From contig NZ_JASHIM010000016.1 of NCBI RefSeq assembly GCF_030733685.1, forward strand, positions 1 to 64,000: a stretch of 64,000 nt of DNA, read 5' to 3'. Shown one piece after another: positions 25,183 to 33,434 of the stretch. This stretch comes from Roseovarius sp. MMSF_3281 (GTDB lineage: Bacteria > Pseudomonadota > Alphaproteobacteria > Rhodobacterales > Rhodobacteraceae). Position 1 is the first letter of the stretch; every line of letters starts with the position of its first letter. The notes below the pieces were generated by a model. The model did not search any database, had not been told where the DNA came from, and worked only from the letters and a program-made list of their open reading frames with translations. A program made the position numbers and the translations under genes.

Positions 25183-26811
25183 ATGGGTTGGATGCGGGAT
25201 GAAACCGGGCTGGAAAAAAACGCTGCAAACTATGTGCCGCTGACGCCGCTTTCACATTTGAAACGTGCCGCCACGCTTTATCCCACGCGCGAAGCGGTGG
25301 TCTATAAAAAAACCCGTCGGACCTATTCGGAATATCATGAACGCTGCACGCGGCTGGCCTCGGGGCTGGCCGGGCTGGGCGTGACACCCGGCGATGTCGT
25401 TGCAACCCTCTTGCCCAACCTGCCGGCCCATGCCGAGGCGCATTTTGGCGTGCCTGCCTGTGGTGCGGTATTGAACACCATCAATACGCGGCTTGAGGCC
25501 GACACCATCGCCTATATCCTCGATCATGGCGAGGCCAAGGTGGTTCTGGCCGACCCGCAGTTTCTTCCGGTCCTGGCCGAGGCGCTCGAACAAATGGAGG
25601 GCCCTGCCCCCACCGTGATCGAAGTGGCCGATGAAGAGGCCGGCGTACACGCCCATGGGCATTATACCGAATACGAGGACTTGCTGGCTTCGGGCGACCC
25701 GGACTTCGCTTGGCTCATGCCCGAGGACGAATGGGAAAGCCTTGCGTTGAATTATACCTCAGGCACCACTGGGCGGCCCAAGGGCGTGGTCTATCACCAT
25801 CGCGGGGCGTACCTCATGACCATGGGAACGGCGGTGACATGGCCCATGCCGCGTTATGCCAAGTACCTGACAATCGTACCGCTTTTCCACTGTAACAACT
25901 GGAACCACACATGGATGATGCCCATGCTGGGCGGTACCGTTGTGTGCTGTCGGGATGTCTCGGCGAAGGCGATTTACGACGCGATTGCCGACGAGGGGGT
26001 CACCCATTTCGGGGCGGCACCGATTGTCTTGAACACCATCGTCAATGCCAAGGACAACGAGCGGCGGCCTTTCGATCATGTGGTCGAAGTCTTTACGGCC
26101 GGGGCCCCGCCCCCCGCCGCGACCCTGCGCGCGATTGAGCCTTTGGGCTTTCACGTCACCCAAGTTTACGGCCTGACCGAGACCTATGGACACGTGACGG
26201 AATGCATCTGGCAGCAGGAGTGGGACGACCTGAAGGACGAGGAACGCTATGCCATAAAGGCGCGCACCGGGGTCACCATGCCCATGGCCGAAAACATCAC
26301 CGCGATGGACCCCGAGACCATGGAACAAACGCCCATGGACAGCGCCACGCAGGGCGAGATCATGATCCGCGGCAACACGGTTATGAAAGGATACCTGAAG
26401 AACCCAAAGGCGACTTCTGAAAGCTTTTCAGGGGGTTACTTCCATTCCGGGGATATCGCCCTTCAACATCCAGACGGCTATTTGCAGATCGCCGACCGAG
26501 CCAAGGATATTATCATTTCGGGTGGCGAGAACATCAGCTCTGTCGAGGTGGAGGGCGTGTTGATGATGCACCCTGCGGTGCTGCTCTGTGCGGTTGTGGC
26601 CAAGCCGGATGAGAAATGGGGCGAAGTTCCTTGTGCTTTTGTCGAGATGAAGGACGGGGCCGAGGCGAATGAGGCAGAACTTATTGATTTTGCACGAGAA
26701 AAGCTGGCCGGATTCAAGGCACCCAAGGCGGTTTTCTTCCGGGAACTGCCGAAAACTTCGACCGGGAAAATCCAGAAATTTGAACTGCGCAAGGTCGCGC
26801 GGGAGATGTAG
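25183..26811 (+). CDS. Acyl-CoA ligase, DmdB-like (AMP-forming)
   Basis: ATP-dependent acyl-CoA synthetase of 542 residues. The AMP-binding motifs are NYTSGTTGRPKGVVYHHRGA (P-loop), VYGLTETYGHV, YFHSGDIALQHPDGY and LPKTSTGKIQKFELR with the catalytic Lys. The IVPLFHCNNWNHTW block places it with medium-chain ligases and methylmercaptopropionyl-CoA ligase (DmdB) of DMSP-degrading marine bacteria. No dmdA, dmdC or dmdD is nearby, so the substrate is open. The ATG at 25183 was chosen over the TTG at 25177 because GGAGGG lies exactly before it. Confidence 0.88.
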   Translation: MGWMRDETGLEKNAANYVPLTPLSHLKRAATLYPTREAVVYKKTRRTYSEYHERCTRLASGLAGLGVTPGDVVATLLPNLPAHAEAHFGVPACGAVLNTINTRLEADTIAYILDHGEAKVVLADPQFLPVLAEALEQMEGPAPTVIEVADEEAGVHAHGHYTEYEDLLASGDPDFAWLMPEDEWESLALNYTSGTTGRPKGVVYHHRGAYLMTMGTAVTWPMPRYAKYLTIVPLFHCNNWNHTWMMPMLGGTVVCCRDVSAKAIYDAIADEGVTHFGAAPIVLNTIVNAKDNERRPFDHVVEVFTAGAPPPAATLRAIEPLGFHVTQVYGLTETYGHVTECIWQQEWDDLKDEERYAIKARTGVTMPMAENITAMDPETMEQTPMDSATQGEIMIRGNTVMKGYLKNPKATSESFSGGYFHSGDIALQHPDGYLQIADRAKDIIISGGENISSVEVEGVLMMHPAVLLCAVVAKPDEKWGEVPCAFVEMKDGAEANEAELIDFAREKLAGFKAPKAVFFRELPKTSTGKIQKFELRKVAREM

Positions 26812-26925
26812 CCTGTCGCGCATCGGGCAAGCCTTTGATTTAGCTGCAAAATTCCAGCCCCTAAAACATCGGCTTGCCCCGTAGCCCCATGATAAAGAGG
26901 GCACGCCGAGTCGAGCCTACGACCT

Positions 26926-26960
26926 GTACAAAACGTACAGAACGTACGTGACTTTTGTAC
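26926..26960. repeat. GTAC array, locus 2 (triplet plus one)
   Basis: GTAC starts at 26926, 26935, 26944 and 26957; the first three are in 9-bp register (GTACAAAACGTAC, GTACAGAACGTAC). The first 14 bases match locus 1 exactly. It lies about 115 bases after the acyl-CoA ligase stop and 150 bases before the next gene. Same repeat family as 18618-18693 and 42318-42393, but with a different layout. Confidence 0.75.
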
Positions 26961-27110
26961 GTTTCGGTCTGCGCCGGGGTCACGCCGTGCGGCCGCCTTT
27001 GGAAAGTACCGCAGCGATGACCACCGGGGCCGGCCAATCCATAGGAGATAGACGCCTTGTGTCGGACCATGCTATTGTCTTGTGAAAGAGGCAGAGCAGG
27101 CCCAATCAAC

Positions 27111-28136
27111 ATGACCGCACTTAGCGAATATCACCGGCTGGAGGCCTCGGGCCTTTGGCGGGCCACGCCCGAGGATCAGCGCAGCGAGGTGATCGTTTCG
27201 ATCGGCGACGCGACGCTGGTGATTTCGGACATGCAGGACCGTGCGCTTGCGCATTGGTCCCTGGCGGCGGTGGAACGGGCCAACCCCGGCGAGACCCCGG
27301 CGATCTATCACCCCGATGGCGACCCGGGCGAGACCTTGGAATTGCCCGTGGACGAGGTCCAGATGGTCGAGGCCATCGAGAAGCTGCGGACAGCGATCGA
27401 ACGGCAGCGCCCCCATCCCGGACGCTTGAGGTTGGTGATGTTTCTGGCGTCAATGGCGGCGGTTGCCGGTCTGGCCCTGTTCTGGTTGCCCGATGCAGCG
27501 CGAACCCATGCGGTATCGGTCGTGCCCGACGTCAAACGCCACGAGATCGGCGAGGCCCTTTTCAAGCGCATACAGAATGTCACCGGCCCGGCCTGCCGCG
27601 AGGCGGGCGGGCGCGAGGCCTTGACCCGTCTGGCGCGACGCCTGCCCGCCCCGAGTGGCGCGGGACGGTTGGCAGTGATGCGCGGGGGCGTGAAGGATGC
27701 CGTGGCCCTGCCCGGCGATACGATCCTGATCAACCGCAGCTTGGTCGAGGATTTCGAGGATCCCGATGTCGTGGCCGGGTATATCGTGGCCGAACGCCTG
27801 CGGGCCGAGGTGTATGACCCTTTGGACAGCCTGTTGAAACACGGCGGCCTGTGGTCGAGCATTCGGTTGCTGACCACGGGGGAACTGGATGATGAAACCC
27901 TGACCGCCTATGCCAAGCAGCTTCTGACAGGCGAACGGCCCGCGCTTGAAGATACCGTTTTTCTGAAAGGCTTTGAAACCTGGCGGGTTCGGTCCACACC
28001 CTATGCCTATGCCCGGGATATTTCAGGTGAAACCACCTTGGCCCTGATCGAGGCAGACCCCTATGCCGGGGGCGCTCCCGAACCCGTGTTGAGCGATGCC
28101 AATTGGCTGCGCCTGCAGGGGATTTGCGGCGGATAA
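27111..28136 (+). CDS. One-helix membrane protein, M48-like without HExxH
   Basis: A 341-residue protein with a ~105-residue cytoplasmic N-terminal part, one membrane helix (~106-126, LRLVMFLASMAAVAGLALFWL) and a periplasmic domain. The periplasmic domain has the layout of M48-type peptidases: LPGDTILINRSLVEDFEDPDVVAGYIVAERL recalls the strand-helix leading to HExxH, but the helix reads VAERLRAE with no His pair. So it is either a degenerate peptidase or an unrelated fold. ATG at 27111 was chosen because the longer frame lacks a site. It is monocistronic, with a strong terminator after the stop. Confidence 0.7.
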   Translation: MTALSEYHRLEASGLWRATPEDQRSEVIVSIGDATLVISDMQDRALAHWSLAAVERANPGETPAIYHPDGDPGETLELPVDEVQMVEAIEKLRTAIERQRPHPGRLRLVMFLASMAAVAGLALFWLPDAARTHAVSVVPDVKRHEIGEALFKRIQNVTGPACREAGGREALTRLARRLPAPSGAGRLAVMRGGVKDAVALPGDTILINRSLVEDFEDPDVVAGYIVAERLRAEVYDPLDSLLKHGGLWSSIRLLTTGELDDETLTAYAKQLLTGERPALEDTVFLKGFETWRVRSTPYAYARDISGETTLALIEADPYAGGAPEPVLSDANWLRLQGICGG

Positions 28137-28140
28137 ACAA

Positions 28141-28165
28141 AAAAGCGCCCGCATGGGGCGCTTTT
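28141..28165. terminator. Bidirectional terminator
   Basis: AAAAGCGCCC and GGGGCGCTTTT pair around GCAT, giving a GC stem flanked by A- and T-runs. It serves the rightward membrane-protein gene and the leftward SPOR gene that converge here. Confidence 0.88.
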
Positions 28166-28187
28166 CCGCTGTGTCGGATCATGCTTA

Positions 28188-29675
28188 TCAATGGCTGGGA
28201 CGGGCCTGTCCGAAGCCTTTGCCGCGAACCTTGTGCAGGGCGCGGTCCAACTGTGGTTGGGTGCGGAAGGGTCCGACCTTGACCATCGTGAAGCTGTCGC
28301 TGCCGCGTGTAACACGGCCCATGCGCGTGGGAAGGCCCGCATTGGCCAGACCTTGCGCCGCGCGCTGTGCGTGGCCTGCATCGCGGAAGGCGCCGACCTG
28401 AATGTAAGGGCTGGCGGCTTTGCGCACCATTTTCTTTTGCTGTGCGGCTTGGTCCGTGCCGGACGCCTCGGGCGTGACAGAGCGGGTCGAGACCGTGGCC
28501 TTGCGCCGGTCGGTTTGACGGGTGGAAACCGCTGCGCGGCGCGTGTTGGTCTGGCCGACCCGCTGCGGTGGCATCACGACACGCCCTTGGGTGGCCACAG
28601 TGACACCCGCGGCGCGCTGTGCCTCGAAGCTGGTGTAGGGATATTGCAGGCCGGGGTACATATAGCTGATGTCGCGGCCCGTGTTGCGATCAACCAGGTA
28701 ACGCGGCACGGTGTTGGACCACGCCACTTCCATCCGGGCCATGCCTTCGAATGTTTGGTGCGCGCGCTTGGTGTTCAGGCGATCATCTTCCCAGACGGGT
28801 TTATAGCCATCGGGCACCGAGATTCCGACCGTGCTTTGCTTTTGCTTCCCGTAGACATGCTTGGGGGCGACGCGGGTTTGATTGCCGATAGCCGCTGTGC
28901 GCGCCTGCGGCGCGGCCCGACGGATCACCGGTTGCGGCGCGGGTTGCGCAGTTTGATCGGTTGCCACCTGCGAAGCGCGCGGGGCGCGCATGGCATTTGC
29001 CCGCGCCGTGCGGCTTTGCACGACCGAGACATGCGGTGCGGCCTGCGGGCCGCACCGGACGCTGGTCCCCGGTGCGGTGCGGTAGTATTGCCGCGAGACG
29101 GCGCTTGCCCCTGCGCAGGCCGGTTGCCCCTTGGGGGCGGGAACGGTTTTGGCCGTACGGCTGCGTTTCGGTTGTGCCGTGGGCTTGGGCGCCTGATCCT
29201 TGCGCTTGACCACTTTGACGGTTTTGGCCTTTGGGGCCATGGCTGCCGGGGTGGTGATCTGAACGGGCTTTGCAGCAGGCGCGGGGCGCTTGACCACTTT
29301 GGCCTTGGCCGTGCGCTTCGGTGCCGGTTTCGCCTTTGGCTTGGGCTGCGAGGCTGGCTTAATACGGATTTGTTCGGGCTTTGCCTTGGGTTGCGCGGCG
29401 GTGGTTCGCGCCGGTGCAGAGCTACCCGCGAAGGAGGGTTTGAACCCGCAAACCGGTTCGCGGCTGCGCGAGACGCGCGGCACCCAGTTGACGTTGCCGT
29501 CGATCCCGGCGCGGACGTAGACGCAACCCCGGCTGTCGACATATTGGCGCGCCTTGTAGGAGGCGGGCGGGAATTCGGCCGGAACCTGCACATCGGCCAT
29601 ATCCTGTGCCTGCAAGACCCCGATACCCATGGACGCGGCGATGACAACACTCGCCAGAAGACGTTTCACTTGCAT
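28188..29675 (-). CDS. Secreted SPOR-domain protein
   Basis: A 495-residue exported protein. After a signal peptide (MQVKRLLASVVIAASMGIGVLQA) comes a conserved Cys-containing segment (YVDSRGCVYVRAGIDGNVNWVPRVSRSREPVCGF), a long Lys/Pro/Ala-rich low-complexity linker (~80-230), and at the C-terminus a SPOR domain (PYIQVGAFRDAGHAQRAAQGLAN, FTMVKVGPFRTQPQLDRAL) that binds denuded peptidoglycan at division sites. ATG at 29675 was preferred over a TTG 12 bases upstream. It is probably a septal or envelope protein; no amidase domain is visible. Confidence 0.88.
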   Translation of the reverse strand: MQVKRLLASVVIAASMGIGVLQAQDMADVQVPAEFPPASYKARQYVDSRGCVYVRAGIDGNVNWVPRVSRSREPVCGFKPSFAGSSAPARTTAAQPKAKPEQIRIKPASQPKPKAKPAPKRTAKAKVVKRPAPAAKPVQITTPAAMAPKAKTVKVVKRKDQAPKPTAQPKRSRTAKTVPAPKGQPACAGASAVSRQYYRTAPGTSVRCGPQAAPHVSVVQSRTARANAMRAPRASQVATDQTAQPAPQPVIRRAAPQARTAAIGNQTRVAPKHVYGKQKQSTVGISVPDGYKPVWEDDRLNTKRAHQTFEGMARMEVAWSNTVPRYLVDRNTGRDISYMYPGLQYPYTSFEAQRAAGVTVATQGRVVMPPQRVGQTNTRRAAVSTRQTDRRKATVSTRSVTPEASGTDQAAQQKKMVRKAASPYIQVGAFRDAGHAQRAAQGLANAGLPTRMGRVTRGSDSFTMVKVGPFRTQPQLDRALHKVRGKGFGQARPSH

Positions 29676-29740
29676 TTTGTCCCCCAAGACAGATTGAGGA
29701 ATCTTGCCTTATTTGTTCCGCTTAGTAAACAGCGGATAGC

Positions 29741-30373
29741 TTATTTTGTGCCAAACATCCGGTCGCCCGCATCCCCTAGCCCCGGCACGATATAGCCCTT
29801 TTCATTCAGGTGATCGTCGAGGGCGGCGACCACGATGGGCACATCGGGGTGTTTTTCGCCCATATGCGCCACGCCTTCGGGGGCTGCGACAAGGCACATC
29901 AGGCGGATATTCCGGGCGCCTTTGCGTTTGAGAAGGTCGATGGCGGCAGCCGAGGAATGGCCGGTGGCAAGCATCGGGTCAACAACGATGACCGTGCGCT
30001 TATCCAGATGCTGGGGCACCTTGAAGTAATATTGCATGGGTTGCAGCGTTTCTTCATCGCGTTCCAGCCCGACAAAGCCCACCCGGGCGGAGGGGATGAG
30101 ATCGAGCATCCCGTCAAGAAAGCCGTTGCCCGCGCGCAGGATCGAGATCAGCGCCGGATCATGCCCCGCCAGGCCGATCCCTTGCATCTTGCAGAGCGGC
30201 GTTTCGATGTCGCGCATGGTAACGGGCAGGTCGCGGGTGACTTCGAAGGCCATTAACTGACTGATTTCGCGCAGGAGTTGGCGGAAGGTGGCGGTTGGTG
30301 TCGCTATCTCGCGCATGATGGTCAGCTTATGCTGCACAAGGGGGTGATCGACGATGGTCAGGTGATCGGGCAT
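29741..30373 (-). CDS. upp: Uracil phosphoribosyltransferase
   Basis: Salvages uracil with PRPP to UMP. The 210-residue protein has [15 protein letters not shown] N-terminus ([15 protein letters not shown]), the PRPP loop [16 protein letters not shown], and the family's closing [18 protein letters not shown]. It is the last gene of the cdd-deoA-deoB-upp operon, 12 bases after deoB, so nucleoside breakdown products (uracil) can be re-used. Confidence 0.97.
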   Translation of the reverse strand: MPDHLTIVDHPLVQHKLTIMREIATPTATFRQLLREISQLMAFEVTRDLPVTMRDIETPLCKMQGIGLAGHDPALISILRAGNGFLDGMLDLIPSARVGFVGLERDEETLQPMQYYFKVPQHLDKRTVIVVDPMLATGHSSAAAIDLLKRKGARNIRLMCLVAAPEGVAHMGEKHPDVPIVVAALDDHLNEKGYIVPGLGDAGDRMFGTK

Positions 30374-30385
30374 TGGGCCTCCGGG

Positions 30386-31594
30386 TTACGGGGTTCGGGT
30401 TTGGTGGGGCGGCAGGCGGTTTTGGCCCGGCCCTTGGGCGGATACGCCAAGGTGGGTGGCGACGCTGGCGGCGATGTCGGCAAAGGCGATCCTGCCCATC
30501 TCCCCCGCGCCCAGACCGGCGATGAGAACAGGCACGCGTTCGCGGGTGTGATCCGTGCCGGCCCAAGTGGGATCGTTGCCGTGATCGGCGGTCAGCAGAA
30601 GCATATCGCCCTCGCGCAGGCGCGGCAGAAGGGCGGCAATACGGCTGTCGAACCATTCAAGGGCCTGTGCGTAACCCGCAGGGTCGCGCGGGTGGCCATA
30701 GAGGCTGTCAAATTCGACGAAATTGGCGAAGGTGAGGCTGTGATCTTCGGCGTGGGCGACCGCATCGAAGAGATGCGACATGAGTTGCGCATCGGTGCCC
30801 TTGGCGACGTCATCAATGCCCTGCATGGAGAAAATATCGCCGATTTTGCCGATGGCATGGACCTTGCCCCCCGCCCCTTGCACCCAATCGCAAAGCGTGG
30901 GGTCGGGCGGCGGAATGGCAAAATCGCGTCGGTTGGGGGTACGGCGAAAGCCGGTGTTCGCGTCGCCCACGAAGGGCCGCGCGATGACGCGGCCCACCCG
31001 CATATCGTGCAGCATCGGGGCCACGGCGCGGCAGAGATCCAACAAGCGATCAAGCCCGAAGGCTTCTTCGTGGGTGGCGATCTGAAAGACGCTGTCGGCG
31101 GAGGTGTAGCAGATGGGCCAGCCGGTGCGCAGGTGTTCGGCCCCCATCTCGCGCATGATCCCGAGGCCTGCGGCATGGCAATTGCCAAGGATGCCGTCGG
31201 TGCCCGCCGCGGCCTTGACGGCCTGGACCAGCTGCGCCGGGAAGGCCGGGATTGTATCGGGGAAGGTATGCCATTGCCACGGCACGGGGACACCGGCCAA
31301 TTCCCAATGCCCGGTGGGCGTATCCTTGCCCGGCGAAACCTCGGTCGCGCATCCCCACAGCCCGGTGGGTTTGGCATCAAGGCCCGGGACCGTGGCCCCG
31401 GAGGCAAGACGCAACGCCGCGCCAAGACCCAAGGCATCCAACGCCGGCAAATGCAGCCCGCCGGAGTGCGCCTTGGCGATATGGGCAACGGTATTGGCCC
31501 CGGTATCGGGGGTGTCGCCGTTAAAGAACCGTGCCGCGTCAGGTGCGCCGCCGATGCCGACGGAGTCCATAACCACGAGGAAGGCGCGCGGCAT
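30386..31594 (-). CDS. deoB: Phosphopentomutase
   Basis: Interconverts (deoxy)ribose 1-phosphate and 5-phosphate; alkaline-phosphatase-superfamily metalloenzyme. The 402-residue protein starts FLVVMDSVGIGGAPDA with the metal Asp, has GKDTPTGHWEL with the phosphorylated Thr, and TADHGNDPTWAGTDHTRE with the Asp-His metal ligands. It takes the sugar phosphate made by thymidine phosphorylase, encoded three bases upstream. Confidence 0.97.
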   Translation of the reverse strand: MPRAFLVVMDSVGIGGAPDAARFFNGDTPDTGANTVAHIAKAHSGGLHLPALDALGLGAALRLASGATVPGLDAKPTGLWGCATEVSPGKDTPTGHWELAGVPVPWQWHTFPDTIPAFPAQLVQAVKAAAGTDGILGNCHAAGLGIMREMGAEHLRTGWPICYTSADSVFQIATHEEAFGLDRLLDLCRAVAPMLHDMRVGRVIARPFVGDANTGFRRTPNRRDFAIPPPDPTLCDWVQGAGGKVHAIGKIGDIFSMQGIDDVAKGTDAQLMSHLFDAVAHAEDHSLTFANFVEFDSLYGHPRDPAGYAQALEWFDSRIAALLPRLREGDMLLLTADHGNDPTWAGTDHTRERVPVLIAGLGAGEMGRIAFADIAASVATHLGVSAQGPGQNRLPPHQTRTP

Positions 31595-31597
31595 GGG

Positions 31598-32902
31598 TTA
31601 ACCCAACCGGTCGTGGATGAGCGGCGGCACCTCGGGGGCGCTGTCGCTGATGGCGATGGCCTGCGAAAGCATTTCGGCGGCGCGGTCAGCCTGATCCATG
31701 CGGGCGGCGTGAAGGCGCAAAAGCGGCTGGCCCTTGGTAACCTTCGTGCCAAGCGGCACCACCTTGTCGATGCCGACGGCGGGGTCGACCGCATCGCTTT
31801 CCACCTGTCGCCCTGCGCCAAGTGCAATGGCGGCAAGGCCCATGGCCTCGCCCTGCATCGACGCGATATAACCCGCGCGAGGGGCCTGAACCTCCATGAT
31901 AACGGTCGCTTCGGGCAAGAAGCGTTGCCATTGGTCGATGAAATGTACCGGCCCGCCCATGGCGGCTGTCATGCGCCCGAAGTGTTCGGCGGCGCGGCCG
32001 GTTTCAATCGCATCGGCAATTTGCGCGGCCCCTGCGGTTGGATCGGTGGCGAGATCGGCATTGGATAGCGCCACCCCACCAAGCGCGCAGGTCAGATCGT
32101 GAAGCCGCCCTTGCACCTGCCCGGTAAGAACGCGCATCGCCTCGGCCACTTCGAGGGCATTGCCCAAGGCGGGCGCCAGCGGTTGGTTCATATCCGTGAT
32201 CAACGCGCTTGTTTTGCATCCGGCCGCATTGGCGGTCTCGACAAGGGCCGTGGCGAGGGCATGGGCGGCCTCGGGCGTTTTCATGAAGGCCCCCGAGCCA
32301 AGCTTGACGTCAAGCACTAGCCCCTCCAACCCCGCCGCCAGTTTCTTGGACAGGATCGAGGCCGTTATCAGGTCAAGGCTTTCGACCGTGGCGGTGACAT
32401 CGCGGATCGCGTAAAGCCGCCGGTCGGCGGGGGCGATATCGGCACTGGCCGAAACGATGGCGCATCCCGCGTGATCAAGCACGCGGCGCAATTGGCCTTC
32501 GGAAACGGTCGTGCCGAGGCCGGGGATGGATTCGAGTTTGTCGAGCGTGCCGCCGGTATGGCCCAAGCCCCGGCCCGACACCATGGGAACAAGCGCACCG
32601 CAGGCCGCCAAGGCCGGGGCCAGAACAAGGCTGACGCAATCGCCAAGACCGCCGGTGGAATGCTTGTCGATCACCGGGCGGGTCTTGGGCCACGACAGAA
32701 CCTGACCGCTGTCGCGCATGGCCAGCGTCAGGGCGGTGCGATCCTCGGAACCAAGGCCATTGAGCAAAACAGCCATGGCGAAGGCGGCGGCCTGTGCATC
32801 GCTGACCCCGTGATCGGCGAGGCCTTGGGCCATCCAGTTGAGCGCCTCGGGCCCGAGGGCGCGGCCATCTCGGGCCTTGGCGATGATTTGCCGGGCGTCC
32901 AT
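31598..32902 (-). CDS. deoA: Thymidine phosphorylase
   Basis: Phosphorolysis of thymidine/deoxyuridine to base and deoxyribose 1-phosphate. The 434-residue protein has DKHSTGGLGDCVSLVLAPALAACG, the signature of the family, GRGLGHTGGTLDKLESIPG, and VLDVKLGSGAFMKT. ATG at 32902 was chosen over the longer frame, which overlaps cdd. It lies four bases after cdd and three before deoB in the nucleoside-salvage operon. Confidence 0.97.
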   Translation of the reverse strand: MDARQIIAKARDGRALGPEALNWMAQGLADHGVSDAQAAAFAMAVLLNGLGSEDRTALTLAMRDSGQVLSWPKTRPVIDKHSTGGLGDCVSLVLAPALAACGALVPMVSGRGLGHTGGTLDKLESIPGLGTTVSEGQLRRVLDHAGCAIVSASADIAPADRRLYAIRDVTATVESLDLITASILSKKLAAGLEGLVLDVKLGSGAFMKTPEAAHALATALVETANAAGCKTSALITDMNQPLAPALGNALEVAEAMRVLTGQVQGRLHDLTCALGGVALSNADLATDPTAGAAQIADAIETGRAAEHFGRMTAAMGGPVHFIDQWQRFLPEATVIMEVQAPRAGYIASMQGEAMGLAAIALGAGRQVESDAVDPAVGIDKVVPLGTKVTKGQPLLRLHAARMDQADRAAEMLSQAIAISDSAPEVPPLIHDRLG

Positions 32903-32906
32903 CACC

Positions 32907-33299
32907 TTAGCCCTTGCCAAGGTTTTGCGAGGAAAAGGCCCCGGGAAGGAGCGCATCCAGCGTGGCGGTTTTCACCTCGCCTGTGAGGGTTCCCATGATG
33001 ATTGGCACCTGCCCTGCCCCGAATTCCGCCAATCTTTGGCGACACCCGCCACAAGGACTGACCGGCCCGGGGCCGTCGGCGATGATCGCGACCTCGGTCA
33101 ATTCGGTTTCGCCCGCCGCGACAAGCGCCGCCAAGGCCCCTGTTTCGGCGCAGGTGCCTTCGGGGTACGAGGCGTTTTCCACGTTACATCCGGTGTAGAT
33201 CTTGCCCGATCCCGCGCGGATGGCCGCCCCCACCTTGAAGCCCGAATAGGGGGCATAGGCGTGGTCACGCACGGCGCGGGCGGCTTTCAAAAGCTCCAT
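32907..33299 (-). CDS. cdd: Cytidine deaminase
   Basis: Zinc enzyme turning (deoxy)cytidine into (deoxy)uridine. The 130-residue protein has the substrate-binding PYSGFKVGAAIRA, TGCNVENASYPEGTCAETGAL with the CAE zinc/catalytic motif, and PCGGCRQRLAEFG with the two further zinc cysteines. ATG at 33299, seven bases after GGAG, was preferred over a TTG six codons upstream. First gene of cdd-deoA-deoB-upp; divergent from maeB. Confidence 0.96.
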   Translation of the reverse strand: MELLKAARAVRDHAYAPYSGFKVGAAIRAGSGKIYTGCNVENASYPEGTCAETGALAALVAAGETELTEVAIIADGPGPVSPCGGCRQRLAEFGAGQVPIIMGTLTGEVKTATLDALLPGAFSSQNLGKG

Positions 33300-33396
33300 C
33301 AGGCGACTCCGATCCAACCTGTTTCGGATTTCAGATTGCGCCGCGCAGCGCGGCGATGCAAGCTGCCTTTGTGGGCCGGTTGCGTCCGCAGCAAAT

Positions 33397-33414
33397 TAGT
33401 TTAATACTAAACTA
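33397..33414. promoter_or_regulatory. Palindrome TAGTTTA-ATAC-TAAACTA before maeB
   Basis: A perfect 7-bp dyad around a 4-base centre, ending 20 bases before the maeB start and about 100 before the cdd start. It is AT-rich in a GC-rich genome and has the size of a MarR/GntR-type operator. The regulator is unknown; position suggests control of maeB. Confidence 0.5.
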
Positions 33415-33434
33415 TTGCCTTCAGGGAGGATATC

